Assembly (NCBI RefSeq): GCF_904846605.1
Contig: NZ_CAJHBI010000014.1
Location: forward strand, 1-64,000
Direction of reading: 5' to 3'
Source of the DNA: Psychrobacter sp. 72-O-c
GTDB lineage: Bacteria; Pseudomonadota; Gammaproteobacteria; Pseudomonadales; Moraxellaceae
Length of the DNA stretch: 64,000 nucleotides
Below, in pieces: positions 53,953 through 63,833 of the stretch. Each line of letters begins with the position of its first letter. Position 1 is the first letter of the stretch. The notes under the pieces were generated by a model. The model worked only from the letters and a program-made list of their open reading frames with translations. It was not told where the DNA came from and made no database searches. The translations under genes and the position numbers were made by a program.

Positions 53953-54849
53953 ATGAATCAACAACGACAATTGCAATCACCGGCCACTCAACCGGACGCA
54001 ACTGACTTATTATCAGGCCATGAGCCATTAAGTCATGATGAGCCAAATGTAGCGTCTGAGCAATATGGCCGTCGCTTTAAAGGAACACAAACTCTTTATG
54101 GCGAGGAGGCAGTTGACACCTTTGCTACCGCTCATATCTATATTATTGGGGTAGGGGGCGTTGGGTCTTGGGCGGCAGAAGCACTGGCACGAACGGCAGT
54201 TGGGACAATTACCTTAATTGATTTGGACGTGTTAGTCGCCTCCAATGTTAATCGACAACTGCCTGCTTTGGACAGTACCTTTGGGCAAAGCAAAATTGCG
54301 GCGATGGCAGCTCGTATCCGTGAGATTAATCCAAAAGCAACGCTACATCTAGTTGATGACTTCTTGAGCGTCGATAATGTAGCAGCACTACTGCCCAGTC
54401 GCCCTGACGCTAAAGTTGCAGCTGTAGAAGGCAAGCCTATCGTTATTTTAGACTGTGTTGACGATATGAATGCTAAGCTTGCAATTGCGCTGCATTGTCG
54501 CTTTAATAAACTAAAGCTGATTTGTGCAGGCGGTGCTGGGGGTAAAACAGACCCACGCCAGATTACCGTCAGCGACTTACGGGACAGCTACCAAGATCCA
54601 CTACTCGCTAAGCTGCGCAGTAAGTTACGCCATGAGAAAGGCATTAATAGTACGCTCAAAGAGAAATTTGGCATCAAGTGCGTGTATTCAACAGAGCCGC
54701 CACGTGTGGATAAAAGCTGCCAAACAGGCGGTTTACAGTGCGGTGGCTATGGCTCAGCGGTAGTGGTAACCTCAGTCGTAGCAATGGTTATGGTCAGCGA
54801 AGCGTTACAGTTATTGACCAAGCAGACGCGCGTTAAGCCAATTATTTGA
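53953..54849 (+). CDS. tcdA: tRNA threonylcarbamoyladenosine dehydratase
   Basis: A 298-residue E1-like ATP-dependent enzyme that dehydrates t6A37 to the cyclic form ct6A. Motifs: RFKGTQTLYGEEAV, the nucleotide-binding GVGGVGSWAAEALARTAVG (about residue 76), TLIDLDVLVASNVNRQLPA, VLDCVDDMNAKLAI and a Cys-containing ICAGGAGGKTDP. The catalytic-type Cys motif is DKSCQTGGLQCGGYGSA near residue 263. The C-terminus has a hydrophobic segment typical of membrane-associated family members. tsaB, which makes the t6A precursor, lies 37 kb upstream. The N-terminal ~30 residues are a Gln/Ser-rich extension. Confidence 0.95.
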   Translation: MNQQRQLQSPATQPDATDLLSGHEPLSHDEPNVASEQYGRRFKGTQTLYGEEAVDTFATAHIYIIGVGGVGSWAAEALARTAVGTITLIDLDVLVASNVNRQLPALDSTFGQSKIAAMAARIREINPKATLHLVDDFLSVDNVAALLPSRPDAKVAAVEGKPIVILDCVDDMNAKLAIALHCRFNKLKLICAGGAGGKTDPRQITVSDLRDSYQDPLLAKLRSKLRHEKGINSTLKEKFGIKCVYSTEPPRVDKSCQTGGLQCGGYGSAVVVTSVVAMVMVSEALQLLTKQTRVKPII

Positions 54850-54876
54850 TCTTAGAATAAGCATTAAAATTGATTT

Positions 54877-56640
54877 ATGGAGAGCATCTTGTCTATATAT
54901 AGTTATCCAGTAGCGGTAGATGAAGACGTTCGTATCGACAAGCTTCATCACTACCAAGTACTCAATAACAAGAACGAGCCTGCATTTGAGCGTCTGACTG
55001 AGCTGGTAAAGTTGTTCTTTAACGTGCCAGTAGTGACCATCACTTTTATGGATGAGCAGACGCAATATCTAAAATCTCCTCATGGACTCGATGATATTTG
55101 TACGACCGCGCGTGAGTCAGCCATTTGCAATTATACTGTGCTGTCTGATGAGGTGTTCGTGGTGCCGGATTTATCACGTGATAGCCGATTTAGCCAAAAC
55201 CCCTTGATTACAGAATCTCCCTTTTTGCGGTTTTATGCTGGCGCGCCGATTATCTTACACGAAAACAATACGACCTATCGTTTAGGCTCTTTGTGCTTAA
55301 TGGACATGCAGCCTAACCACAGCTTTGATGACAAACAGGCTCAGTTATTGGCCCAGTTTGCGGTAATGGCCGCAGATTCGTTACAACTACAAGAAAAGCA
55401 GCGTCAGGCGAAGCATGATAATGAGATGAAGTCAGAGTTTTTGGCCAATATGAGCCACGAAATACGGACACCCATGAACGGTATCATTGGCATGGTAGAG
55501 ATGTTGAGTGACACTGAGCTTAGTCATGAGCAAAAAGAGTATGTGGACAATATAAAAGTCTCAAATGAGCATTTATTGGCGATTATCAATGGTATTTTGG
55601 ACTTATCAAAAGTGGAGTCTGGAAAAATGGCCATTGATGTTATTCCGATGAACCTATCTACTTTATGTAATGAAGTTGTGAGCCTGTTTTCCAGCAAGGC
55701 AAGACAGCGCGGATTGATTTTAGATTATCATTATACTGAAGCGTTATCGCCTTATGTAAAAGGCGATCCAGTACGGCTCAAACAGATTTTAGCAAACTTG
55801 GTCAATAATGCTATTAAGTTTACGCGCGAAGGTGGGCGTGTCAGTATCGACGTTAAGCACCAGCCTAATTGTTACTGTTCTGAATACATCGACGTAAACG
55901 ATTCGGATAAAACACCCTACAACTTGGTGGATTACGGTGCGATGACGTTATGTATCGAGGTAACGGATACTGGCGTCGGCATTAAATCAGAATCGCTAGA
56001 GGCGATATTTGATGCTTACAATCAAGCAGACAAGTCCACTCATCGCCTTTATGGTGGCACTGGTCTTGGATTGTCCGTATGTAAGTCCTTAGTGACGCTG
56101 ATGGGTGGTCAAATTATGGTAGATAGTGTGGTTGGTGCGGGTACCAAATTTAAGGTGTTGTTACCGTTACCCACTATTGACGAGGCGCAATACGAGACGT
56201 GGCAATCTTCAAATGATAATATAATTAACGGCTCCAGCCCGCAGCTTGCCGGTCATATACTGTTAGTTGAAGACGACAATGTGAACGCCATTATTGCTAA
56301 AAAAGCGCTCCAGAAGAGTGGTCATACGGTCACTCATGTCACCGATGGCCAACAAGCTATCGAACACTTCACCTTGCATCCTGAGCGTTATGACGTGATT
56401 TTGATGGATCATCACATGCCAATTATGGACGGCGTACAAGCGACAATTAAACTGCATGAGTTGTATGATCCTCAAGTGCTACCGCCTATTATCGCTCTGA
56501 CCGCTAACGCCATGGACGGTGAACGCGAAAAGTATCTACAGGTTGGCATGCAAGATTATTGCACTAAGCCGTTTAAAAAAGAACAATTGAATGCCTTAGT
56601 ACAGTATTGGCTTATGCATAAACAGTCGTCATCAAAATAA
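54877..56640 (+). CDS. Soluble hybrid histidine kinase (GAF-HisKA-HATPase-REC)
   Basis: A 587-residue cytosolic sensor without membrane segments. Residues 30-175 form a GAF domain ([32 protein letters not shown]). HisKA is at 178-245, with the phosphoacceptor His194 in [10 protein letters not shown]. HATPase_c is at 290-420 ([39 protein letters not shown]). The C-terminal REC domain (465-580) has LLVEDDNVN, the phosphoacceptor Asp511 in VILMDHHMP, and the conserved Thr and Lys in ALTANAMDG and CTKPFKK. It can transfer phosphate intramolecularly, but no separate output regulator is next to it. It starts 27 bases after tcdA and is followed by its own terminator. Confidence 0.93.
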   Translation: MESILSIYSYPVAVDEDVRIDKLHHYQVLNNKNEPAFERLTELVKLFFNVPVVTITFMDEQTQYLKSPHGLDDICTTARESAICNYTVLSDEVFVVPDLSRDSRFSQNPLITESPFLRFYAGAPIILHENNTTYRLGSLCLMDMQPNHSFDDKQAQLLAQFAVMAADSLQLQEKQRQAKHDNEMKSEFLANMSHEIRTPMNGIIGMVEMLSDTELSHEQKEYVDNIKVSNEHLLAIINGILDLSKVESGKMAIDVIPMNLSTLCNEVVSLFSSKARQRGLILDYHYTEALSPYVKGDPVRLKQILANLVNNAIKFTREGGRVSIDVKHQPNCYCSEYIDVNDSDKTPYNLVDYGAMTLCIEVTDTGVGIKSESLEAIFDAYNQADKSTHRLYGGTGLGLSVCKSLVTLMGGQIMVDSVVGAGTKFKVLLPLPTIDEAQYETWQSSNDNIINGSSPQLAGHILLVEDDNVNAIIAKKALQKSGHTVTHVTDGQQAIEHFTLHPERYDVILMDHHMPIMDGVQATIKLHELYDPQVLPPIIALTANAMDGEREKYLQVGMQDYCTKPFKKEQLNALVQYWLMHKQSSSK

Positions 56641-56732
56641 CGCTTTAAAAGTAACCTTATATTTTTTTGACGACTGTATTTATACTGGTTTTTTCAACGA
56701 TTGCTTGCTTATTTTCTCATAATTCACTTCAT

Positions 56733-56772
56733 AAAAAAGCCTAGCCGTTTATTTGACGGTTAGGCTTTTATT
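56733..56772. terminator. Bidirectional intrinsic terminator between the histidine kinase gene and efp
   Basis: Stem AAAAGCCTAGCCGT / ACGGTTAGGCTTTT (56735-56748 and 56756-56769) with a seven-base loop, A run before and T-rich sequence after. It suits termination of both converging genes. Confidence 0.83.
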
Positions 56773-56837
56773 TTAATGCTAGTATCAATTTTACTATTAG
56801 GGACTAGTTATGTAGAGGCTAGTTATATAAAAACTGA

Positions 56838-57413
56838 TTATGAGCTGACTCGAGTTTGGTAATCGCCGGTACGGGTATCAACGCGCACCACTTCCCCTTG
56901 TTGCACAAATAACGGCACACGTACTACAGCACCAGTCTCTAAAGTGGCCGGTTTGCCGCCGCCACCTGAAGTATCGCCGCGCAGGCCAGGATCGGTTTCA
57001 GTAATTTGTAATTCGACAAAATTAGGCGCGGTAATGGTTAAAGGAACACCATTGAATAAGGTGATCACGCACAGGGCATTGCTGTTTTCCTTTAACCATT
57101 TCACAGCATCGCCGACTGCGACTTTATCCGCTTGTAGTTGCTCAAAGCTTTCAGGATCCATAAAGTGCCAAAACTCACCATCGTTATACAGATAGTTCAT
57201 TTCAGTATCTATGACATCAGCCGCCTCTAGGCTGTCGCCTGATTTAAACGTCTGCTCTAACATTCTGCCGCTACGTAGATTGCGCATTTTTACGCGGTTG
57301 AATGCTTGGCCCTTTCCGGGTTTGACAAACTCGTTTTCAATGATGGAATAAGGGTTGCCATCGAGCATCACTTTTAGACCGGCTTTGAATTCATTGGTAG
57401 AAAAACTTGCCAC
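56838..57413 (-). CDS. efp: Elongation factor P
   Basis: A 191-residue translation factor that relieves ribosome stalling at polyproline stretches. Three beta-barrel domains: domain I (1-65) with the loop VKPGKGQAF holding Lys34, the residue modified with beta-lysine; domain II; and the OB-fold domain III with [16 protein letters not shown] and [16 protein letters not shown]. The length matches the family. Lys34 rather than Arg32 places it with the EpmA/EpmB type, and epmB is the divergently transcribed neighbour. Starting ATG at 57413 is preceded by AGGAGT. Confidence 0.97.
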   Translation of the reverse strand: MASFSTNEFKAGLKVMLDGNPYSIIENEFVKPGKGQAFNRVKMRNLRSGRMLEQTFKSGDSLEAADVIDTEMNYLYNDGEFWHFMDPESFEQLQADKVAVGDAVKWLKENSNALCVITLFNGVPLTITAPNFVELQITETDPGLRGDTSGGGGKPATLETGAVVRVPLFVQQGEVVRVDTRTGDYQTRVSS

Positions 57414-57598
57414 AAGAGACTCCTAAGGGTTGCTAATTGTTATCAACAGTCATAATAAACGATTATTAGTTGGATTTGGAACAGGCTGCGCTAAAAGATG
57501 CTGTCATGCTAAGCGTTTAAGTATCGACTCCTATGCTTTGGTAGGATGCCCACTAACAGCGTATAATGTCGGCTTTTAGGTACAGGTAGTAGGTTGTC

Positions 57599-58606
57599 AT
57601 GATAAACCATTTAATCACACAAAAAAACTGGCAAACGCAATTATCCGAAGCTATTACCTCAGTTGATGAGCTACTGAGCATCCTAGAGCTTGAATCGCTA
57701 AAAGCAAGAATTTACCTACCTGCTTATTTTGAGCTGCGAGTCCCACGCGCTTTTGTGGCAAAGATGACCATCGGTGATAGCGATGATCCCTTATTAAAAC
57801 AGGTACTACCAGACCAACAAGAACAAATCACGGTAACGGGCTATGTTAATGATCCGCTCGACGAGAACGCGCACAATCCGGTTAAAGGGCTGCTTCATAA
57901 ATATCAATCAAGAGTGTTGTTAACGATTACGGGGGCTTGTGCGATTCATTGTCGGTACTGTTTTCGTCAGCATTTTGATTATAGTGCCAATATGCCAACT
58001 GCCTCTGCACAAGCAGATATCATCGATTACATCACAGCACATCCTGAGATTAATGAAGTCATCTTAAGTGGCGGCGACCCTTTAAACGTTACTAATCGGC
58101 GTTTGTTTGCTTGGTTCGATACCTTAGACGCTATCCCGCAATTAACCACCATTCGCTTGCATACACGCTTGCCTGTGGTCATTCCAGCGCGGCTAGATGA
58201 CGCGCTATTAGACAGAATGGCGCAAAGTCGGTGTCATATTGTGATGGTGATTCATTGTAACCACGCCAATGAAATCGACACCCTCACCTTGGAATACTTA
58301 CAGCGCGCTCGAGCAGCGGGCATCACCTTATTGAACCAAACGGTGTTATTAAAAGATATCAACGACAGCGTTGCTACCCAAGTGGCGTTAAGTCAGCGCT
58401 TATTTACTGCTGGGGTGTTGCCTTATTATCTGCATATTTTAGATAAAGTGGCCGGTGCCGCCCATTTTGATAGTGATGAGCGGTCGGCTATCGAGCTTTA
58501 CTGGCAATTATTATCTGAATTACCTGGATATTTGGTACCTAAACTGGTGAGAGAGTTGCCAAACAGACCATTCAAGGTGCCGATTGACATTTACAATGGC
58601 GTTTAA
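57599..58606 (+). CDS. epmB: EF-P modification enzyme EpmB (lysine 2,3-aminomutase type radical SAM)
   Basis: A 335-residue radical-SAM, PLP-dependent enzyme that converts (S)-alpha-lysine to (R)-beta-lysine for attachment to EF-P. The cluster motif is C-x3-C-x2-C in TGACAIHCRYCFRQHF (about residue 118), followed by VILSGGDPLNVTNRRL, TIRLHTRLPVVIPAR and the PLP-lysine region HILDKVAGAAHFD. The length fits EpmB (about 340) rather than the longer catabolic KamA. It is divergent from efp, separated by ~185 bases that must hold both promoters. The ligase gene epmA is not in this window. Confidence 0.94.
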   Translation: MINHLITQKNWQTQLSEAITSVDELLSILELESLKARIYLPAYFELRVPRAFVAKMTIGDSDDPLLKQVLPDQQEQITVTGYVNDPLDENAHNPVKGLLHKYQSRVLLTITGACAIHCRYCFRQHFDYSANMPTASAQADIIDYITAHPEINEVILSGGDPLNVTNRRLFAWFDTLDAIPQLTTIRLHTRLPVVIPARLDDALLDRMAQSRCHIVMVIHCNHANEIDTLTLEYLQRARAAGITLLNQTVLLKDINDSVATQVALSQRLFTAGVLPYYLHILDKVAGAAHFDSDERSAIELYWQLLSELPGYLVPKLVRELPNRPFKVPIDIYNGV

Positions 58607-58794
58607 AATAGGCATTATGATAAGCTAGGATTAATAGTAACAAAGGTTCACTAATAAGATTTTGATAGGTCAGTTGCCATTAATAAGGTCAACTGCTATT
58701 AACATATGTTGTCAACAGCTACTATCGACACAAGGTATTCGTATAGCGATTGATGACTTGTGCCGTTACTCTTGTGCAATCACTAAGGATAGTG

Positions 58795-60696
58795 ATGATA
58801 ACTTTATCGACTTTTCAAGAATATTTGTCTTCTAAGGCTCCGCTACCGCCGCCGCCAGATCGGTATATCGACGGTCAAGAACAGCAACTGTCCAAATGGG
58901 CAGCGCTCTTGCCACTACAGACTGAAGCAGAGCAAGCGGATCAGATAGAAAAGGTACTTACTGAGTTGACGGTGGCTCACCTAAATGACAAGCTGCGCCT
59001 TAAGTTAATCAATATCGTAATGACCGCATCGGAACAATTAATTGCTACTTTACGTAAGCGTTATATCTATGAATCTGGAACGTTTACCGACAGTCAATTG
59101 AGCGATATTGCTCAGGTCAAGTCGCTGTACTATTTAAGTATTCTGGTTTATGACGGCATCGTACGCCGTCATAGTGTGTCCCTAGATTATCAACGGAAGT
59201 ACGAGCCTTCGATCGGTCATTGGAAACGTTATTTCACTTTCATAAAACCGCCGCCGTCTACTTTAGCAGTGGCGATTTATCAATCACTACTCAGTTACCA
59301 GAAGCTATTAAACGAAAAGGCTATTTGCTACCAAAAGCCACCGCCCTCATTATGGTTCACGCTCAATCAGCTGTACTATCTTGCCTACCAGCGTCATATT
59401 GCTCATATAGATTTGAGTTCAGTAGTGGTAGCCCGCCACGCTAATAATATCCATCAGCTATATTGTCAGATATGCTTGCACCATTTATTGAATGTCTATG
59501 CCATGCAACGTTCTAGTGTGCTGCTGGCCCAGCGCTTACTCCCTGTGTGGGCAGACCATATGGTGGCTACCACAGAGCCGCAAACCGATACGCGCGTCTT
59601 TGTTGACTTACATAGCGAGAACTCACCTGCTTATTTGACCGCTCATTCTACGATTAACCCCTATGACGAGCGGCATGAGTGCTTATTTATAGAGCTCGTA
59701 CCTTTAGTAGCGTATTTAAAAATGCGCGGGCAAGTCTTGGCTGCTGATGACAATGAGGCCGTGGTGTGCTGTCTGATGGCTAAGGTATGGATGGCGATAA
59801 CGTATCGTTATATTCAACCGCCACTAACGATGCCGACAAAATATAGCACCAAACAACGCGCGACTGTCATTACTGGTTTCAATGACATTCATTACCATGT
59901 TGCAGGCTCGCAAAGCTTGTTGAGCCTAATAGCTGTTAAAGAGCTGTCACCTGAGCAGCAACCTCGTTATGATACTGTGCCAAACAAACACGCTCTAAGT
60001 AAAGCATTAGAAGTTGAAACCTTCGATAGCAAGGATGCCTTGTCACATTTTCGGACGCTGCAACTGCTACCGAAGCCAGACTCAGATAATTTAGCGGTCG
60101 CTACCAAAGATAAGCCTTCATTACAATCGATAGCACAGTCGACGAATTTAATGACGGATGCTGACCAACAAATGGCAGCTATTGCGAGTGCCGATAACCC
60201 TAGTCCTACCGCACTGCCGTTATTACGAACCATGAGCCTGTTTTTGTTATGTCGTCCTGAGACTGATATTAATAAGAACAGTACGACCACACCCAGTTGG
60301 TCAATAGGAATAGTACGTTGGCTTACTCTTGATACTCAAAAAACTGACCAGCAAGCTGTCTATGATCAAGGTCTTGATAGTCAAAACTCCAGTAGCCAAA
60401 GCATTGATAATCAGACTTCAAAGGTGGAATGGCAAGTATTGGGTCATGAGTTAACAGCCTGTGCATTGCGCTTAGATGATAGAAGCACGACGCGCAGTCA
60501 ACACTTCGTGCCGGCGTTGCTGGTCGGCGATGATGAGCAACTACAAACTACTAGCAGTTTACTCTTACCTGCTTATCACTTTCGTAGTAATGATAGAGTA
60601 ATAATGCGTCTGGGTGACAAACAACAGCCTTTGCGCTTGCAGCGTAGTTTGCTCAGTACTGAGGGCTTCAGCCAATATGAAATAGTGCGACTTTAG
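58795..60696 (+). CDS. Unknown protein upstream of a FimX-like gene
   Basis: A 633-residue soluble protein. Start at ATG 58795 is chosen because AAGGA lies nine bases upstream; a frame from 58750 is longer without signal. It begins with a Pro-rich PLPPPPDRYID segment and continues with helical repeats (about 30-270, rich in aromatic and Leu residues, QLYYLAYQRHIAHIDL). The C-terminal ~150 residues read SIGIVRWLTLDTQKT, VEWQVLGHELTACALRLD and SLLLPAYHFRSNDRVIMRLG, a strand pattern like PilZ-type domains, and could bind c-di-GMP; no RxxxR-DxSxxG motif is seen, so this is only a guess. It lies ~210 bases upstream of the FimX-like gene, in the same direction. Confidence 0.6.
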   Translation: MITLSTFQEYLSSKAPLPPPPDRYIDGQEQQLSKWAALLPLQTEAEQADQIEKVLTELTVAHLNDKLRLKLINIVMTASEQLIATLRKRYIYESGTFTDSQLSDIAQVKSLYYLSILVYDGIVRRHSVSLDYQRKYEPSIGHWKRYFTFIKPPPSTLAVAIYQSLLSYQKLLNEKAICYQKPPPSLWFTLNQLYYLAYQRHIAHIDLSSVVVARHANNIHQLYCQICLHHLLNVYAMQRSSVLLAQRLLPVWADHMVATTEPQTDTRVFVDLHSENSPAYLTAHSTINPYDERHECLFIELVPLVAYLKMRGQVLAADDNEAVVCCLMAKVWMAITYRYIQPPLTMPTKYSTKQRATVITGFNDIHYHVAGSQSLLSLIAVKELSPEQQPRYDTVPNKHALSKALEVETFDSKDALSHFRTLQLLPKPDSDNLAVATKDKPSLQSIAQSTNLMTDADQQMAAIASADNPSPTALPLLRTMSLFLLCRPETDINKNSTTTPSWSIGIVRWLTLDTQKTDQQAVYDQGLDSQNSSSQSIDNQTSKVEWQVLGHELTACALRLDDRSTTRSQHFVPALLVGDDEQLQTTSSLLLPAYHFRSNDRVIMRLGDKQQPLRLQRSLLSTEGFSQYEIVRL

Positions 60697-60907
60697 TCGC
60701 TAAGCTCATATCGGCAGGAAATAATAAGGCCTTAATTAAAGAATATAAGTAAGAAGTGTAAATAAAGAATAAGGTTAACCAATTGTGTTTGTAAGTAAAT
60801 GAGCAGCCCTCTAACTTATCGCTTATAATAGTTTGTGCTTGTATTTCAGTCTCATGTGGCTTGGAAGCAAGCAATAAAAATACGACCATAAAGTTAAAAG
60901 GCTTCCT

Positions 60908-63001
60908 ATGCGTACCCATTCCGTCCTGAATCTATTGGTTATCGATGATGACCAGCTGTATGCTGAGCGCTTGGTACAGTTATTGGGTGCTTATTATGAT
61001 AAAGTTAATTTAGGCTTCTTAGATGACAAAGATGAGCTGCTAAAATCGCTACGGCAACCGTGGGATGTTTTGGTATTTGGGCAAGCGTATGACATGGAAT
61101 TTACTGATGTGGTGGGTATTGTCCAAGAGCAAAGTATTGATTTACCCATGATTTGCCTGATGAGTAAGGAAGCAACCGCTACCGATCATAATGAGGAAGG
61201 GCTACCTGCTGTTATCAGTGGCACGATGGTCAAAGCGCTATTGGTAGATGAAGAAACGTCAGTGGTGATGGCTATTTGTTTACAACATGATAACTTACGT
61301 AGCCGCCGCCAACTTAAGACCTTACGTTATGTCCTGTCTGAGGCGGAGCAACGCGCCAATATCTTAATTAAAAACTCCAAAAGCGCCGTCGCTTATATTG
61401 ATCAAGGTATTCATATCTTTGCTAACGACCCTTATCTTAAGTTGTTTGGCTTTGATTCCATGAATGACGTCATTGGCATACCTATCATTGATTTGATCGC
61501 AGGCGGTGATAACGTTAAAGGCTTTAAGCAGTTTTTACGTCAGTTTGACAAGGGCAACCGTGACCAAGTCGAGTTTAATTTTGAAAGTCTACGTGCGGAT
61601 GGCAACACCTTTGAAGCCAAACTACAGTTAGCGGTAGCGACCTTAGAGGGTGAACCCGTTACCCAGATTATTATTCAACCAAACAGTAATAATAGCGCTG
61701 AGCTTGCCAAACGTTTGGCAGCAGCGGAGCGTAAAGACAGCTTGACGGGGCTTAATAACCGCCACGGTTTTGAAGAGCAGTTTGCCGCCATACATCAGCA
61801 GGCAACAAAGGGCGTACTCACAGCGGGACTGTTGTACCTTCAGCTGGATAATATTGGCAAAATTAGAAGCAGTTTGGGTTTGCAAGGGGTAGATACCACC
61901 ATCCAGCAGGTCGCTCATGTACTCGATGAGATGGTGCCGGATGGTCATGTCAGCCGCTTTAGCGATACGGCATTTACTATATTAGTAGAAAATATGCCAA
62001 CCACAGCGCTCAAAGGGCTCGCCGAACGTATAGGTGAGCGTATAAGTGAGATGCTGATTGAAGTAGATAAGCGTACTACCAACACTACGGTTAGTATCGG
62101 TATTGTGAAGATCGAGCAGAATACAGCTGAGCCAAAAATACTGCTTGAGCGCGCTATGGATGCCATCACTCATATTATGGTTGAGACGGCTAATCATGGG
62201 GGTACTTATCATTTATATGACCCTAGTGAGCATGCCAACAGCGATGATAGCGCGCTCGCTGAGTCTTTGGTTGATGCTATTGCTAATAATCGCTTTGAGC
62301 TGTTATTTCAGCCTATGTACGACATCAATAATGACCGTAGTGACTTTTTTGAGGTATACCTGCGTTTGCCATTGGCAGATGCCGAAAATACGGTGTTAAC
62401 CCCCAATCAATTTATGGCGGTCGCCAAAACCCATCAACTGCGTGAAAAAATAGATCGCTGGGTACTGATTAACGCCTGTAAGAAGATTAACGATGTCCGC
62501 AAGTCTCATCCTGAGGCACGCCTGTTGGTGCAGTTGACCAGTGCCTCGCTTATTGATAAAAAACTACCGAACGTTGCCAGCCAATTGATTAATGCAGTTG
62601 GCGGTGCACCTGGCTCGTTAACACTACAATTTAATGAAACAGATATCGTCAATCATTTAACCGTAGCCAAGTCTCAGTTTGCAGCGCTTAGCCAAGTCAA
62701 CTGCCAGCTTGGCATTCATAACTTCGGCTCATCTGCCAAGTCTATTGAGATTGCCGACTTTGTGCAGCCTGATATGATACGCTTAGCGCAAAGCTATGTA
62801 GAAGACATTGAGTCTGCGGATAACTTAGATACCGTCAAGTCATTGGTTGTACGTACTAAAGAGCTTGGAATTGATGTGTTGATGCCTTATATCGAGGATG
62901 CAGCGACTATGTCAGTAGCATGGAGTGTTGGGGCGCGATACCTACAAGGCTTTTATCTGGAAGAACCTAGCAAAACCATGCAGGTATCTCAAGAAACGTA
63001 G
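60908..63001 (+). CDS. fimX: FimX-like degenerate REC-PAS-GGDEF-EAL protein
   Basis: A 697-residue cytosolic protein. REC domain (1-125) with LLVIDDDQ but Gly58 where the phosphoacceptor Asp should be (DVLVFG). PAS domain (about 150-265: SKSAVAYIDQGIHIFANDPY). GGDEF domain (about 280-440) starts DSLTGLNNRHGFEE but has SDTAF at 352-356 instead of GGDEF. EAL domain (about 450-690) has FEVYLRL in place of EAL and ends in YLQGFYLEEP. This degenerate set, with retained QGFYL-type strand, matches Pseudomonas FimX, a c-di-GMP receptor needed for type IV pilus assembly and twitching. It is inferred to bind but not make or degrade c-di-GMP. Ribosome site is weak. Confidence 0.82.
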   Translation: MRTHSVLNLLVIDDDQLYAERLVQLLGAYYDKVNLGFLDDKDELLKSLRQPWDVLVFGQAYDMEFTDVVGIVQEQSIDLPMICLMSKEATATDHNEEGLPAVISGTMVKALLVDEETSVVMAICLQHDNLRSRRQLKTLRYVLSEAEQRANILIKNSKSAVAYIDQGIHIFANDPYLKLFGFDSMNDVIGIPIIDLIAGGDNVKGFKQFLRQFDKGNRDQVEFNFESLRADGNTFEAKLQLAVATLEGEPVTQIIIQPNSNNSAELAKRLAAAERKDSLTGLNNRHGFEEQFAAIHQQATKGVLTAGLLYLQLDNIGKIRSSLGLQGVDTTIQQVAHVLDEMVPDGHVSRFSDTAFTILVENMPTTALKGLAERIGERISEMLIEVDKRTTNTTVSIGIVKIEQNTAEPKILLERAMDAITHIMVETANHGGTYHLYDPSEHANSDDSALAESLVDAIANNRFELLFQPMYDINNDRSDFFEVYLRLPLADAENTVLTPNQFMAVAKTHQLREKIDRWVLINACKKINDVRKSHPEARLLVQLTSASLIDKKLPNVASQLINAVGGAPGSLTLQFNETDIVNHLTVAKSQFAALSQVNCQLGIHNFGSSAKSIEIADFVQPDMIRLAQSYVEDIESADNLDTVKSLVVRTKELGIDVLMPYIEDAATMSVAWSVGARYLQGFYLEEPSKTMQVSQET

Positions 63002-63201
63002 CGCTTAACAAGATCACACTCAACAAGGTGGCACTCAATAATTTAGTGTTTAAATAGCGTGTGCTTTGTGCGCTATCTAACTGTGAGCAAGCCATTTTTT
63101 CCTGACGACTTCCCATGATTAGCTACGCCTGACTGTTCATAAATCATGGTCTATGTAGGCTTATACATAGCCAAAACCCTCTCAACTAAAGATTAAAAAT
63201 C

Positions 63202-63786
63202 ATGTCTATCTGCAGTAAATATCAACTGAGCGGTGTCTTTGCCGCTGTCTTATTGCTCACTGCTTGCGGTGAGCGTATGCCGCCTGATTACCGAGATCCT
63301 GTGACCTTACCGTTATATACCGAAGGTGACGCTGCTAATGGAAAGCTGATTTTTACGGATGCCTGCGGACAGTGTCATCAGTTGAATCCAGGAAGCAATA
63401 AAAAAGGCCCGCAACTGATGAATATATATGGTGCGTCGGCAGCAAGTTTAGCTGATTACGACTATAGCGAAGGATTAGCAACATCAGGTTGGGTATGGGA
63501 TGCCGAAACCCTTGACCCTTATATTGCCGATGCCGAAAAGGCAATGACTGACTCAAAGATGTTAGCCGATCCAATGCCAGATGCCAGCGAACGTGCCGAT
63601 GTTATCGCTTATTTGTCCACATTGCGCGCAGCAATTCCGGCTCTTGATGCCGAAGGCTATCCAGTAGCTGTCGATGCTAACAAAGGCACTGATACAAGTG
63701 ACAATACCGAGCACACGCAGATGAGCAATGAGCCAATCGAGGTGTCAACAGATCCGTCACAAAAACCGGCGGCAGATTTTCAATAA
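63202..63786 (+). CDS. Lipoprotein class I cytochrome c
   Basis: A 194-residue protein with a lipoprotein signal (LLLTAC, Cys22) and one c-type haem site, C55-GQ-C58-H59. It continues with KKGPQLMNIYG, SEGLATSGWVWDAETLDPYI, and a KMLADPMPDASERADVIAYL segment holding the probable distal Met ligand. This matches the mitochondrial-type, cyt c-550-like class. The C-terminal ~30 residues are a Thr/Asp/Glu-rich extension. It probably carries electrons at the periplasmic face of the membrane, but no oxidase or reductase gene is adjacent. Confidence 0.9.
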   Translation: MSICSKYQLSGVFAAVLLLTACGERMPPDYRDPVTLPLYTEGDAANGKLIFTDACGQCHQLNPGSNKKGPQLMNIYGASAASLADYDYSEGLATSGWVWDAETLDPYIADAEKAMTDSKMLADPMPDASERADVIAYLSTLRAAIPALDAEGYPVAVDANKGTDTSDNTEHTQMSNEPIEVSTDPSQKPAADFQ

Positions 63787-63833
63787 ACTTACTTTTAATT
63801 AACTCTCATAATAATCAAACCAACCGGTAGTTT

